A stretch of 40,336 nucleotides of DNA from Candidatus Zipacnadia bacterium. Its GTDB lineage: Bacteria > Armatimonadota > Zipacnadia > Zipacnadales > JABUFB01. Shown here piece by piece: positions 9,145-20,100 of this stretch; position 1 is the stretch's first letter; every line of letters begins with the position of its first letter. The stretch spans positions 1 to 40,336 of the forward strand of contig JALGSS010000003.1 of the NCBI GenBank assembly GCA_029821745.1, in the 5' to 3' direction. Made by a program: the position numbers and the translations under genes. The notes under the pieces were generated by a model that saw nothing but the letters and a program-made list of their open reading frames with translations, did not search any database and was not told the origin of the DNA.

Positions 9145-12100
9145 ATGTCGATGAGTGTCGGGGCAATCGACGAAGCTGCTCTCGAAGCGAGTGCCTTGCA
9201 GTGGTTCATGCAGGCAGGCTACGCAGTGCGCTTTGGTCCAGACATCGCCCCTGGCGAACCGGGGGCGGCGCGGGAGCGCCATGACGAGGCGTTCCTGCCA
9301 GACCGTCTGCGCGACGCGTTGGCGGCCCTCAACCCCGACATCCCAGAAGAAGCCCTCCACGATGCCTACCGCAAGATCACCCTTGCCCCGAGCCCAAGCC
9401 TGATCGAGACCAACCATCAGTTCCACCAGATGCTGGTTGATGGCGTTGACGTCCGATACCGCAACGCAGATGGCCGCGACGTCTTCGAGAAGGTGCGAGT
9501 GCTGGACTTCGACGACCCGGACGCCAACGACTGGCTGGTCGTCAACCAGTTCTCAGTCGTTGAGGACAACTGCCACCGCCGGGCGGACGTCGTCGTCCTC
9601 GTGAACGGGCTGCCCCTCGCCGTCCTCGAGCTGAAGAGCCCGACATCGGAGACAGCCACCGCTCGGTCCGGCTACGATCAGCTCCAGACCTACCGCAACG
9701 AGATCCCGGCGCTCTTCCATCACAACGAGGTGCTGGTCGCTTCTGACGGGATGGCTTCACGGGCCGGGACGCTAACCGGAAGCTGGGAGTGGTTCCTCCC
9801 CTGGAAGACTGTTGAGGGAGACGTCATCTCGCCGCCCGGCATGTCCTCGCTGGAGGTCCTGATTCGGGGCATCTTCGATAAGCGGCGCTTCCTTGACCTG
9901 ATCCGGCACTTCATAGTGTTCGAGTCCGACGGCGCTGAGTACCAGAAGAAGATGGCGCTATACCATCAGTACCACGCGGTGAACAAGGCGGTCGAGAGCG
10001 TGGTCGCCGCCTCGTCGGCGGAGGGCGACGGCAAGGCCGGCGTCGTCTGGCACACGCAGGGCTCAGGCAAGAGTCTGAGCATGGTCTTTCTAGCGGGCAA
10101 GCTGATCCAGCGCGAGGAGATGGCGAACCCAACGCTGGTGGTAATCACCGACCGCATAGACCTGGACAGCCAGCTATTCAGCGTCTTCTCAGGATGCAGG
10201 GAACTACTGCGCCAGCGGCCGGAGCAGGCCCAGGACCGGGAGCACCTGAGGGATCTGCTGGAGGTCCCCTCTGGCGGTGTCATCTTCACCACGCTGCAGA
10301 AGTTCCTCGCTGAGCCGGGCGCCGATTACCCGTGCCTTTCGGACCGCAGGAACGTTCTGGTCATCTGCGACGAGGCCCACCGCAGCCACTATGATTTCGT
10401 GGACGGGCTTGCGCGCAACATGAGAGACGCGCTGCCAAACGCTTCCTTCATCGCCTTTACCGGGACGCCGCTGGAGTTGGTCGGCAAACACACAGTGCAG
10501 GTCTTCGGGGACTACCTGGACGTCTACAACATCCGCCAAGCGGTCGAGGACGAGGCCACGGTCCCGATCTACTACGAGGGCCGGCTGATCCCGCTGGACC
10601 TGTCGCCTGAGGAGGAGCCGCTCCTTGACGCGGAGTTCGACGACATAACCGAGGACGAGGAAGACGACGAGCGGGTGAGGCTCAGGAACAAGTGGTCGCG
10701 GCTGGAGCAGCTGGTGGGCGCCGAAGACCGCGTCGAGAGACTGGCCGCGGACCTGGTGGAGCACTTCGAGCAGCGCCTCGACGTGATAGAAGGTAAGGGC
10801 ATGGTCGTCTGCATGAGCAGGCGCATCTGCGTTGACCTCTACAACGAGATCACCAAGCTGCGGCCCGACTGGCACTCCGAAGACGATGCCGAGGGGTTCG
10901 TCAAGGTCGTGATGACGGGCTCGGCCAGCGATCCTGTGGACTGGCAGCAGCACATCCGCAACAAGGCCCGGCGAGAGGACTTGGCCAAGCGCTTCAAGGA
11001 CCCGGAGAGCACGTTCCGGCTGGCTATTGTGCGTGACATGTGGCTGACCGGATTCGACGCGCCGCCTCTGCACACCATGTACGTTGACAAGCCCATGCAG
11101 GGCCACGGCCTGATGCAGACCATCGCGCGCGTCAACCGCGTCTACCCGGGCAAGCCCGGCGGTCTCATCGTTGACTACCTCGGGATCGCCGCGAAGCTCA
11201 AGCAGGCGCTGGACTACTACTCCTCCGGCGACCGCGAAGCTGCGGGGATCGACCAGTCGGAGGCAGTCGCGCTGCTGTTGGAGGAACTGGAGATCGTGCG
11301 GGGCCTCTTGCATGGCTTCGACTACTCGGCAGCAGTCAGCGCGGACCTGGCGACGATGCTGCCGGTCGCAGAGGCAGCGGTCGAGCACGTCCTGGGGCAG
11401 CACGTCGCCGAGGGAGAGGAGCCGCTTCGGAAGAGATTCCTGCGTCACGTCAGGGGGGTGTCGGAGGCTTTCGCTCTGGCTGTCCCGGACGAGCGCGCCC
11501 TCGACGTGCGCGACGAAGTGCGCTTTCTGCAACTCGTGCGCGCAGGGACTATCAAGGTGACGAAGTCTGAGGGGACACCGGAGGAGGATATCGAGGCCGC
11601 CATCCAGCAGATGCTCTCTCGCGCGGTGGTCTCGGGGGAAGTCATCGATATCTTTTCCGAGGCCGGTCTGGAGCGACCGGATATCTCCGTGCTGTCGGAC
11701 GAGTTCCTGCGAGAAGTCCAGGGCATGGAGCACAAGAACGTCGCTGCCGAGGCGCTGCGGAAGCTGCTGGAAGGGCGCATCCGTATCCACGAGCGCAAGA
11801 ACCCGCTGCAGGCGCGGTCCTTCGCCGAGATGCTCAAGGAGGCCATGCAGCGCTACCACAACCGGGCCATCGAAGCGGCGCAGGTCATCGAGGAGCTGCT
11901 TGCTCTGGCCCATGCAATCAGGGACGCCGAGCACCGCGGGGAGGGAATGGGCCTCACCGATGACGAACTGGCCTTCTACGACGCCCTGGCAGAAAACCAG
12001 AGCGCCGTGGAAGTAATGGGCGACGAAGAGCTAATGGTTATCGCGCGGGAGTTGCTTGTGGTGGTCAGAGAGAACGCCACCATCGACTGGGCTCAGCGCG

Positions 12101-12240
12101 AGGCGGTCCGGGCGAAACTGAGGGTGATATGCAAGCGCATCCTCCGCAAGCATGGCTACCCCCCCGACCTGCAGCAGTCGGCCACCGAAACCGTCCTCGA
12201 GCAAGCCGAGCTGCTGTGTGAGGGTTGGGTGGGGGAGTAG
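9145..12240 (+). CDS. hsdR: Type I restriction-modification system endonuclease subunit R
   Basis: N-terminal nuclease region '[17 protein letters not shown]'; helicase motifs '[19 protein letters not shown]', '[12 protein letters not shown]', '[10 protein letters not shown]'; 14 bp after the DUF262 stop. Confidence 0.96.
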   Translation: MSMSVGAIDEAALEASALQWFMQAGYAVRFGPDIAPGEPGAARERHDEAFLPDRLRDALAALNPDIPEEALHDAYRKITLAPSPSLIETNHQFHQMLVDGVDVRYRNADGRDVFEKVRVLDFDDPDANDWLVVNQFSVVEDNCHRRADVVVLVNGLPLAVLELKSPTSETATARSGYDQLQTYRNEIPALFHHNEVLVASDGMASRAGTLTGSWEWFLPWKTVEGDVISPPGMSSLEVLIRGIFDKRRFLDLIRHFIVFESDGAEYQKKMALYHQYHAVNKAVESVVAASSAEGDGKAGVVWHTQGSGKSLSMVFLAGKLIQREEMANPTLVVITDRIDLDSQLFSVFSGCRELLRQRPEQAQDREHLRDLLEVPSGGVIFTTLQKFLAEPGADYPCLSDRRNVLVICDEAHRSHYDFVDGLARNMRDALPNASFIAFTGTPLELVGKHTVQVFGDYLDVYNIRQAVEDEATVPIYYEGRLIPLDLSPEEEPLLDAEFDDITEDEEDDERVRLRNKWSRLEQLVGAEDRVERLAADLVEHFEQRLDVIEGKGMVVCMSRRICVDLYNEITKLRPDWHSEDDAEGFVKVVMTGSASDPVDWQQHIRNKARREDLAKRFKDPESTFRLAIVRDMWLTGFDAPPLHTMYVDKPMQGHGLMQTIARVNRVYPGKPGGLIVDYLGIAAKLKQALDYYSSGDREAAGIDQSEAVALLLEELEIVRGLLHGFDYSAAVSADLATMLPVAEAAVEHVLGQHVAEGEEPLRKRFLRHVRGVSEAFALAVPDERALDVRDEVRFLQLVRAGTIKVTKSEGTPEEDIEAAIQQMLSRAVVSGEVIDIFSEAGLERPDISVLSDEFLREVQGMEHKNVAAEALRKLLEGRIRIHERKNPLQARSFAEMLKEAMQRYHNRAIEAAQVIEELLALAHAIRDAEHRGEGMGLTDDELAFYDALAENQSAVEVMGDEELMVIARELLVVVRENATIDWAQREAVRAKLRVICKRILRKHGYPPDLQQSATETVLEQAELLCEGWVGE

Positions 12241-12255
12241 GAAGACAGGAAGCGG

Positions 12256-12281
12256 GTCTGGGTCAGCCACCGGACCCAGAC
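12256..12281 (+). terminator. hairpin just downstream of hsdR, possible transcript end
   Basis: GTCTGGGTC-agccaccg-GACCCAGAC perfect 9-bp stem starting 16 nt after the hsdR stop; no U-tract follows. Confidence 0.4.
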
Positions 12282-12422
12282 AGTGGTACTCTCCTCGGCA
12301 AGGCCTCCGAGACCGCCACGTCTCGTCGGATCCGGCTCAACGGTGCTTGAGTTGGGCGTGCGCGCGGACGCAGTCGTAGGAGCGAACAGTGCGTCGGCTC
12401 GCAGACCAACCGTCTCCCGATC

Positions 12423-12833
12423 GTGAACAGCGCTATGACCAATGCTCTCATACCCGTTCTGCTTGTAGGGAGGGCAATCAGTAGGTTCCCCGATGAGCAG
12501 AGAGAACACAGCACATTTCCTGACCTGCTTGCACGAACATCCCTGCTCGCGATGGTGATGGGCGATGATGAGCAGGTCTACTTGGAGTGGGCGCAGGGGT
12601 TGGGGCCGGAGAATGCCTGGGTGATCGCGGCAGAGGAGATAGCGGGGATGGGGAGCAAGAAGGAACAGGTGGAGAAAGCCAAGGAGATACTGAGCGGGGA
12701 CGCTGAACTTGGGGGCGGCTTTGATGCTTGGTTGGGTGGAGAAACGGTTGAGGTGGGGGAGGAGAACGAAGAGCAGGAGAGTGAGCCAAGGAAGAAGCGG
12801 GGAAGGCGAAGGGATACACGCCAAGCAGGATAG
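12423..12833 (+). CDS. hypothetical protein (136 aa), charged low-complexity C-terminus
   Basis: Open ORF with plausible composition; no recognised family. Confidence 0.4.
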   Translation: MNSAMTNALIPVLLVGRAISRFPDEQREHSTFPDLLARTSLLAMVMGDDEQVYLEWAQGLGPENAWVIAAEEIAGMGSKKEQVEKAKEILSGDAELGGGFDAWLGGETVEVGEENEEQESEPRKKRGRRRDTRQAG

Positions 12834-12964
12834 AGTGAATGGCACCATGATGTGGGAACGGCTCATAGTTCGATTGCTGGCGCAGGGATTGGGGAGAAGC
12901 CAGGAGAGCTGATTGGGGGATGGTTGTGCATTCAGCGCCAGTAGCAGGATATCCGTTCTAGAGG

Positions 12965-13058
12965 CTGAACTATCTCACTGCAGGTGGCACTAAGATGGGG
13001 GCAAGACCAGCCGGCCAAAGTACCACATAGAGACTGGTATCACTTGTGGGGGCAGGCA
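12965..13058 (+). repeat. composite repeat A1-B1 (IS-end-like)
   Basis: ctgaactatctcactgcaggtggcactaagatgggggcaagaccag + ggccaaagtaccacatagagactggtatcacttgtgggggcaggca; same A-B order and spacing at 27354-27450. Confidence 0.75.
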
Positions 13059-13196
13059 CCACCGCCCCAGGCGATACTAGTTCCCGACAGGGACAACTTT
13101 CTCGGATGCAGGTCCTGCCCTGATCGTTGCCGAGGACACTGCAGACGTTCCTGCCGGACAGACCGGATCGGGTCATCAGCCGCCAGGGAGGGTAAC

Positions 13197-16100
13197 ATGA
13201 AGAGATTTCTCGTAGGTCTCCTTGCCGTCACCACGATTTGCCCAGCCTTCGCCGCCAAACAGACCGTCGCTGAAGTCAAGATCGTGCCGAGTCAGGGCGG
13301 AGAGACAGAGCACTTCGGTGCCTCCGTCTCCGTAGATGGGGACTACGCCATCATTGGTGCGCCGGCTCCCAACCACATGGGGGAGGGCGGCTCGGCCTTT
13401 GTCTACAAGCGTGACGGCCAGACACTGGTGGAGCAGACAAGACTGACGAGACTCGGCGGCGAGGAGATGGAGCTGTTTGGCCAGTCCGTCGCGATATCCG
13501 GCGACTATGCCGTGGTCGGCGTCCCGGGACATGACATCGGGATCCACATAGACCCTGGGTCAGCCTTCGTCTATCGGCGCGACGGGGAAGGCTGGGTAGA
13601 GCAAGCCATGCTCGTGGCCGGTGATCCCGGCGGCGGCGACGAGTTCGGGCACTCGGTCGCGATCGATGGCGACTACATCATCGTGGGGGCGTTACATGGC
13701 GACGTCAACGGCTGCGCCTATATCTTCATGCGGAACGGCGAAGAGTGGGTGCAGCAAGCCAAGCTTGTCGGCGGCGGTGGCCCTCTGAGCGACCAGTTCG
13801 GGTACTCCGTCGCGATCGATGGTCCCTACGCCATTGTGGGCGATCCCGAGGACACCAAGCAGGGCCCGGGGTCCGCCTATGTCTTCGTACGTGACGGGAC
13901 AGGCTGGTCGCAACAAGCCAAGCTCGCCGGCACCAACGGCGAGGCGATGGGGATGTTCGGGGCGGCTGTGGCGATCGATGGGGACTGCGCCGTCGTGGGA
14001 GCGCCGGACGAGAGCCCCAAGGAGCCATTCTCTCACAGCGCGGGGGTGGGGCACATCTTCCGGCGCAACGGTACCGGCTGGACAGAGGAAGCCATGCTCC
14101 GGATGGCCGAACCCGAAGACATCGACGTTCCAGACTGCAGTGCTGGAGTATCCGTGTCGATATCCGGCAGTTCAGTAGTCCTGGGGGCAACTGGCGGGGT
14201 TGGCCCTTCAGCCGGCGGACTCGCGCGTACCGGCGTAGCCTACCTCTACCAGGGGGGCGGAGGCAACTGGGAGGGCGTGCAGAAGCTCGTGCCCGGTGAC
14301 GGCATTGAGGGAGGCAGCTTCGGGCCCGCGGTCTCGATCAGCGGCGACCTCATCATCGTGGGGGCGACTCACACCCATCCCCTCGCCCACGAGTCGGGTT
14401 CGGCCTACGCATACGGAGTGACGTCGGCCCAGCAACGGCCCAGAGCCACCCCGAAGATCGCGGTCGAGCCGCTCGAAGACCATCTCTTCTGGGACGACGA
14501 CGGCGGCTTCCAGCTCACCATCCGGCACGCCGGCTACGAGGACGGGGAGGGCGGAGAACAGGGCGCTGCTCGATCCACGGCCTGGGAGTCGGTGACCGTC
14601 GGCATCACGGTCAACACCCCTCCTGAGTTCCTCGAGGGTGACCTCGTGACCCAGACATTCCTCCTGCCACCGAAAGAGAAGAAGCAGTTCGACGTCGAGG
14701 TCGTTGACCTGCTGCCCTTGATTCGCAACTTCGAGCGAGACGTTCTGTTCGGCGCCAACGTTCAGATCAAGGCCTGGCAGGAAGACGATCCGGAGACGCT
14801 GATCTTCGACGACGAGTTCAACATCTATCGCTATCTCGACGCCGCCGACGACGAACACGACGACCGGACTATGTCGCTGGCCCCAACTTATCGGGACGGC
14901 CGCGACGGCGACGCGACCCGCAAGCGCGAAGTCGAGCTGTGGGGCGTTCACGAGGAGGCAGAGGCCGAGTTCGAGATCGATCCCGCGGAGGAGTTCCGGG
15001 TCGAGATGGCTCCGCCCCTGGCCACCTTCATCTTCGACCCGAGCGCCGGCAATCAGCTTGACCACTTCATCGAGGACCTGCAGGTCCGGAACAAGAGAAA
15101 GGACCGGGTGGCCGGGACGCTGTTCATCGCGGGCAAGGGGACGCCGACCTACAATGTCTTCCTCAACAAACGCGAACTCGTGGCGACACTCGAGCGCATA
15201 GCGGTCTACAACACCCCTGCTTACCATCTGCACACGGCTCTGCTCACGAACGACGAGGCCGTCCTTGTCCGCTCTGCGCCTGTTCGGCAGAGGATCGCCG
15301 ACCGGGTCCAGGCCCGCATGGAGCAGCTGCTCGAGGCCGTCTCACCGGCAATCAAGTTCGTCGAGAGCGCGGGCGACCCAAAGACCACGATCGTCTACTC
15401 CTGGCCAACGCGCCTCAACGGCCCTCGCGCGAACCCGGGGCCGGAGCCGGTCTCGGCGGACTACTGGCCGGAGCGCCTTGGCGAGGTCGACGCGGTAACC
15501 AACCCCATCGTCGGGCCCTTTGGTCATGCGGGAGCCGTTGACAACGTCGGCATGATCTACCGGCACCTGCGGAATCGCGAGAACTACAGCCGCGCGGAGC
15601 TGCACTACCGCCTGGCCACCGCGATCAACATGACCCCTCACGGCGGCATCGAGATCTTCGTCGACTCCATCATGGAGCACGTCGGAACCGGGGAGCCTCT
15701 CACGCTGAACGAGGACCAGATTGTCAACGCGGTCGCGAAGACTGCTCTGCACGAGTTGGGGCATGATCTGGGCGTGCTCCACACCGCCGCCATGACCACG
15801 AGTCCCGTCCCCGCCAGGAAGCTCGAGCACCAGCGGATCGTCTGGGACGGCGGGGACCCGGGCGGCTCGTTCTTCCTGGGGTTCAACGGCGAGGAGATCG
15901 CCGAGCCTCTGCCCCGTGACGCCACGGCAGCGCAGATCGGGTACGCGCTGCGCGGCCTGGACTCGATCTGGGGGCCCAACATAAGCATCCCGGAGAAGAG
16001 CCCGCTTGAGGACGGCTTTCCTCGCTGGGTGAAGGTCCGCTTCGGGAACGTGTTTGCGGGAGCGGATGTCCCCTTGCTCACGGCTCGCAGGAACCCCGAA

Positions 16101-16454
16101 GACGAGCCGCCCGGCGGCGATCTGAACGAGCTGCTTGACATCTGGGTCGAGGTCGCGCTGCCCGAGGGCCAGGTCGGCAGGCCCGAATTCGTCGGCCGAG
16201 GTGCGGCGACGCAGTTGGTCTTCGGCGTACCGGGCAACTCCCGCGGCGACTGGGATATCATGACTGGCGGACTGAACGACACCCAGGGCAAGCTGCGCTT
16301 CCTTCCCGAGCTCGGCCTTACCGGTCTGAGGATAGGCCTGCACCTGGGTTACGACGAAGAGGAGATTGAGAACTACACCCAGGTTCTCGAGCAGCACTAC
16401 CACATCGCGACCCAGACAAAGGGCAGGGGCGAGGCCTGGGACTCGGCCGACTGA
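13197..16454 (+). CDS. secreted FG-GAP beta-propeller protein with metzincin-type HExxHxxGxxH motif
   Basis: Signal peptide MKRFLVGLLAVTTICPAFA; repeated 'FG.SV.I.GDYA(I/V)VG.....GSAYVF.RDG.GW..QAKL' units; 'HELGHDLGVLH' at 15750-15782. The ORF-track start (12984) lies inside the A1 repeat. Confidence 0.85.
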   Translation: MKRFLVGLLAVTTICPAFAAKQTVAEVKIVPSQGGETEHFGASVSVDGDYAIIGAPAPNHMGEGGSAFVYKRDGQTLVEQTRLTRLGGEEMELFGQSVAISGDYAVVGVPGHDIGIHIDPGSAFVYRRDGEGWVEQAMLVAGDPGGGDEFGHSVAIDGDYIIVGALHGDVNGCAYIFMRNGEEWVQQAKLVGGGGPLSDQFGYSVAIDGPYAIVGDPEDTKQGPGSAYVFVRDGTGWSQQAKLAGTNGEAMGMFGAAVAIDGDCAVVGAPDESPKEPFSHSAGVGHIFRRNGTGWTEEAMLRMAEPEDIDVPDCSAGVSVSISGSSVVLGATGGVGPSAGGLARTGVAYLYQGGGGNWEGVQKLVPGDGIEGGSFGPAVSISGDLIIVGATHTHPLAHESGSAYAYGVTSAQQRPRATPKIAVEPLEDHLFWDDDGGFQLTIRHAGYEDGEGGEQGAARSTAWESVTVGITVNTPPEFLEGDLVTQTFLLPPKEKKQFDVEVVDLLPLIRNFERDVLFGANVQIKAWQEDDPETLIFDDEFNIYRYLDAADDEHDDRTMSLAPTYRDGRDGDATRKREVELWGVHEEAEAEFEIDPAEEFRVEMAPPLATFIFDPSAGNQLDHFIEDLQVRNKRKDRVAGTLFIAGKGTPTYNVFLNKRELVATLERIAVYNTPAYHLHTALLTNDEAVLVRSAPVRQRIADRVQARMEQLLEAVSPAIKFVESAGDPKTTIVYSWPTRLNGPRANPGPEPVSADYWPERLGEVDAVTNPIVGPFGHAGAVDNVGMIYRHLRNRENYSRAELHYRLATAINMTPHGGIEIFVDSIMEHVGTGEPLTLNEDQIVNAVAKTALHELGHDLGVLHTAAMTTSPVPARKLEHQRIVWDGGDPGGSFFLGFNGEEIAEPLPRDATAAQIGYALRGLDSIWGPNISIPEKSPLEDGFPRWVKVRFGNVFAGADVPLLTARRNPEDEPPGGDLNELLDIWVEVALPEGQVGRPEFVGRGAATQLVFGVPGNSRGDWDIMTGGLNDTQGKLRFLPELGLTGLRIGLHLGYDEEEIENYTQVLEQHYHIATQTKGRGEAWDSAD

Positions 16455-16510
16455 TATGGTCCGCATCCAGCATATTGGTCCACCTGGGATGAGAATGGCT
16501 GAAGACGTAT

Positions 16511-17160
16511 GCTGTCCCTACCGAAAACTCCATCTGACCGCTGAAGCGTCTTGAGGTCGAGGCCAACGCTCTCGTTCGACCGACGAACTGGGGGTTTGCG
16601 GTTCCGCTGCGAGGTCCGGATACAGTCATCGGGGGGGGCAATGCAGCCTGGGCGAGGTGACCCTCGGTATGCAGGCACGAGGGTCAGGTGAGCAATCGCT
16701 CTCTGCACTCCGGGCATCATCAACGCTCGGGCTTGTCAGGCAGTTCTTCGTTCGTAGTGATGGTGCAGGCCACCGACTTCGGGCACCTCGACGACTTCCC
16801 CCGCCTCCGCCTGTCCTTCCCGAAAACCCCATCCGGACGCCAGATCATCCTGAGTTTGGCGTAAGAAGCCCCGTCAGTGCGCGGCAATGCGTCCATTTCG
16901 GGGTTCGGCTGGGGTCTCGGCGCGTGTTGGTGGGCAGGGGTAAGGACTGCTCGAGGACTTGGCTTCTCGCAGCCGCCTGCGGGAAGGGAAGGGTGAGCAG
17001 AGCGAGAAGCAAACGAGCAGTTGTGACCAAGGAGGAAAGCACCACCCAAGCGGTCAAGAGGTCCCGTTGAGTGGTGGGTATTCCGTGGGGCGCAAGCCTT
17101 GCCCTGCAAGGCCGCGCAGGCCCGTCGCCCCAGTCGATACGAGTTTTCGATAGGGACAGC
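16511..17160. mobile_element. decayed ~650-bp element bounded by inverted repeats (D1/D3)
   Basis: Left GCTGTCCCTACCGAAAACTC (16511-16530); right end reverse-complements to GCTGTCCCTATCGAAAACTC (17141-17160), 19/20 identical. Internal related copy D2 at 16810-16837. Confidence 0.55.
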
Positions 17161-17164
17161 CCCT

Positions 17165-20100
17165 TCACCTGCGAAGCAACTCGATGGCGCTGAGGATCGG
17201 CGGAGCCTGGCCGCCCTCCGCCGCCTCGAACGCCAGCACCAGTTCTTCGCGGGCGTCGACCTCAAACTCCCGCACCAGCGCCGAGAGAACCCCGCCGGCC
17301 TCGGAGGCGACGTCCACGCCCTGCAGGACGGGCTCGCCCTGTGCGTGAACGTCGAAGACGCGGCCGCCTGCGGCAGCTTCGCCCGGCTCCGCGAAATGCA
17401 GCCGCACCAGGTAGCGCGCGGTCGTCTCCGCCCCCAGGCTTACCTTCAGCGTCTGGATGCCCTCGGCGCCACTGGCGTACAGCCACGTCGCCCCACTGCC
17501 GGAGATCTCCGTTTCGTCCGCGTTGAAGCGCCAGTACCGGCCCTGCTCGGCCAACGCCACCTCGACCGGGACCTTCACGCCGGCCGGTCGGGGAAACGCT
17601 AGCCAGATGTTCCCCTCATCATCACGCTGGTCGCCCGGAGCGCCCAGGTTGAGCGATGCGCTCGCGACAGGCGTGACGGCCCCGAGGCTTGAGAACACCG
17701 CCCACTCCTCGGCGCGCTCACCAGGCGCGAGCGCAACCGTCGTCTGGAAGTTGTAAGAGCAGGTGCAGGACGCGTCGCCCGGAGGCATCAGCACCATCCC
17801 CGCAGCGATGATGGCGTTGACATAGCACCCGGCTCGCAGGCTGCCGTAGTTATGTACGCCACTGTCGTCGTCAAGCCCGTAGAGGCCCAGGGCCCCCGAC
17901 CGGAATGCGAGCAGGTTCGGCGCGCCAGAGACCGCGCCGCAGCCATATGTCCGCGACATGGACCATGGCACCGTCTGGCCGGTCAGCGGGTGCTCGCGTG
18001 TGAGCCGTTCGCCGGTGCGCAGGTCGTATGCGTAGGGTTGACCGTAGATGACGTCGCCGACTATGACGGGGAAGCGCTGCATGGGCATGTGTCCCCAAGT
18101 GAGCGTTTTGCCGGTCTCAGCGTCGTAGGCGCTCATCCGCTTGTCGCCGGTCGCGAGCAGCACACCGCTGCTGTACCGCAGGTCGCGCCGCGGCAGGATG
18201 TCCGGAGAAGTCCATAGCGCCCGTCCGTCGCGAGCTCCAAGCGCGACCATCCTGGAGAGACCGTGCATCGGGCTGCCGCGGCGCCGCAGCCGGTCAAGCT
18301 CGCCAGGGGTGAGCGCGTCGATGACGAACACGCGGTCGCCCGCAACCGCCACGGAATCGTGCATCACACCGAATTGAGGCTCCCACGTCCAGCGGGTCTC
18401 ACCGGTGGCGCTGTCCAGCGCGACCAGTGGCCCGGCCGTGCTGCCCGTGCCCAGCAGCAGGTCGCCGGCAAGCCCAAGGTAGTCCCACGTCTGCTGGCTC
18501 TCGCCATCACCGGACGAAGGCAACGTGTGGGTTGCCAGGGTCTCGCCAGTGCGGGCGTCCAGTCGCAGGCACGTGTCGCCGGTCGCCACGTAGACGGCCG
18601 CACCATCGGCCACGGCGTTGCCACCCTTGCCCGACACTGGGAAGCGTCCGGCCGCCGGCAGTTCACGGGTCCACAGCTCCCGGCCGTTGTAGGCATCTAC
18701 GGCCGTGATGCGGTACTGCCCTATGACAAACAGCCTTCCGTCCACGCACAGCGGAGCCGGTCCGCGCCAGTGCCGCGCGACCATCATGGCCGGCCCCGGC
18801 TCCCCGAACCACTGCATCTCCAGCGGCACCCGCGCGACCCGGTCCTCGGAGCTGCCCGTCCGCGCCGCATTGCCGTACTGGTGGGTCCACTGCCCGGTGC
18901 CCTCCAGCGGCGCGCGGCGAACGGTCACGGCGGTGTCGTCCGACGAAATCTCGTCTCTCGGCACCCCACCCTTGCGTAGCCAGCGGGCAACTTGGTCAGG
19001 TGAGCCGAAGGCGCCCTCGCCCGCGCACTGGATCCACGCAAGCCCGCCGCCGGGTCTGAGTATCTGATGCATCGCCCCGGCATCCTCGCCCAGTTCATCC
19101 CGCGCGTCGGCGTCCACCACAATCAGATCGGCGAAGTTCTGCGGATAGCCAAGGTCCTCGAGCGTGCCCTGATGGACTGTCACGCGCGCGCCGTAGAGGC
19201 CCGCGTCACCGAGTGCGCGCCGCGCCGCATCGGCTTGCGCAGCGTCGGCCTCGATGCACCAGACGCGCATCTGTGTCCGCCCGGCTAGCTCCGCCGCCAG
19301 CTCCCCGCCACCTGCGCCCAGGTCCACGCAGAAGCCCTCGGTCAGTGCGGTTGCGTCCAGAGCTTCGGCTGCTGCCGTCGCCGCCCGCTCATGGGTGGGC
19401 GGCTGTGCCTGTCGCAGTGTCACCTCAGCGGATGCGGCACCGGCGTCCTGGCCGAAGCACAACACCCGGCCGTCCTTCAGACTGGCCAGCAGCTGCCCGT
19501 CCACAGCGGCCAGCCCGCGGACGTGTGAGTCCACGTTGGTCTGCCAGAGCACCGAGCCGTCAGTGGCGGAGATCGCCGTCACCTCGTCCCGGCCGCCCAC
19601 GAAGAGCGTGTCCGCGGCCATGATCATCTCGTAGACCCGGCCGTGGTCGGTGGACCAGAGCTGGCACTCCTCCGGCTTGTCTCCCTCCAGAAGCCGATCG
19701 AAGTCATGCGCGGTGACCGTTCCGCCACCGGACGCGTAAAGGATGTCGTCTCGGACGACCGCGTTGAGCTTGCCGAGGAACTCCCAGATCACGTTTCCGC
19801 TCTCGGCGTCAATCCCCGCCATGCCATCCTTCGGCCAGGGATCGTGCTCGCCCATCTCCACGTCCATATCGCCACCGGGCCGCGCACGCCAGCCGAACAC
19901 CATGTCCGAGGCGGCGAAAAGTCGTGTCCCTCCCCAGCGGTCGGCCCATCGGTTAGGGCCGGGGTTGTAGTACTGCAACTCGCCGGTAGTGAGATCGAAG
20001 GCCGCGGCAACATTCCGGCCGGTCGGCACAAAGAGCTGGTCGGCGTCGGCGACCAGGTAGCCCTGCGGCGACACGCCACTGAACGCCTTTGACGGAGGGT

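Noticed and set aside
10204-11934. 576-aa antisense ORF inside hsdR
   Set aside because: Antisense shadow of a clear HsdR helicase; His/Arg/Leu-rich without recognisable motifs.
14208-16466. Antisense ORFs 14208-15233 and 15342-16466
   Set aside because: Shadow ORFs of the FG-GAP/metzincin gene.
16659-16685. GACCCTCG/CGAGGGTC hairpin downstream of the FG-GAP gene
   Set aside because: Short stem with no U-tract, 200 nt from the stop, inside a decayed element; not enough to call a terminator.
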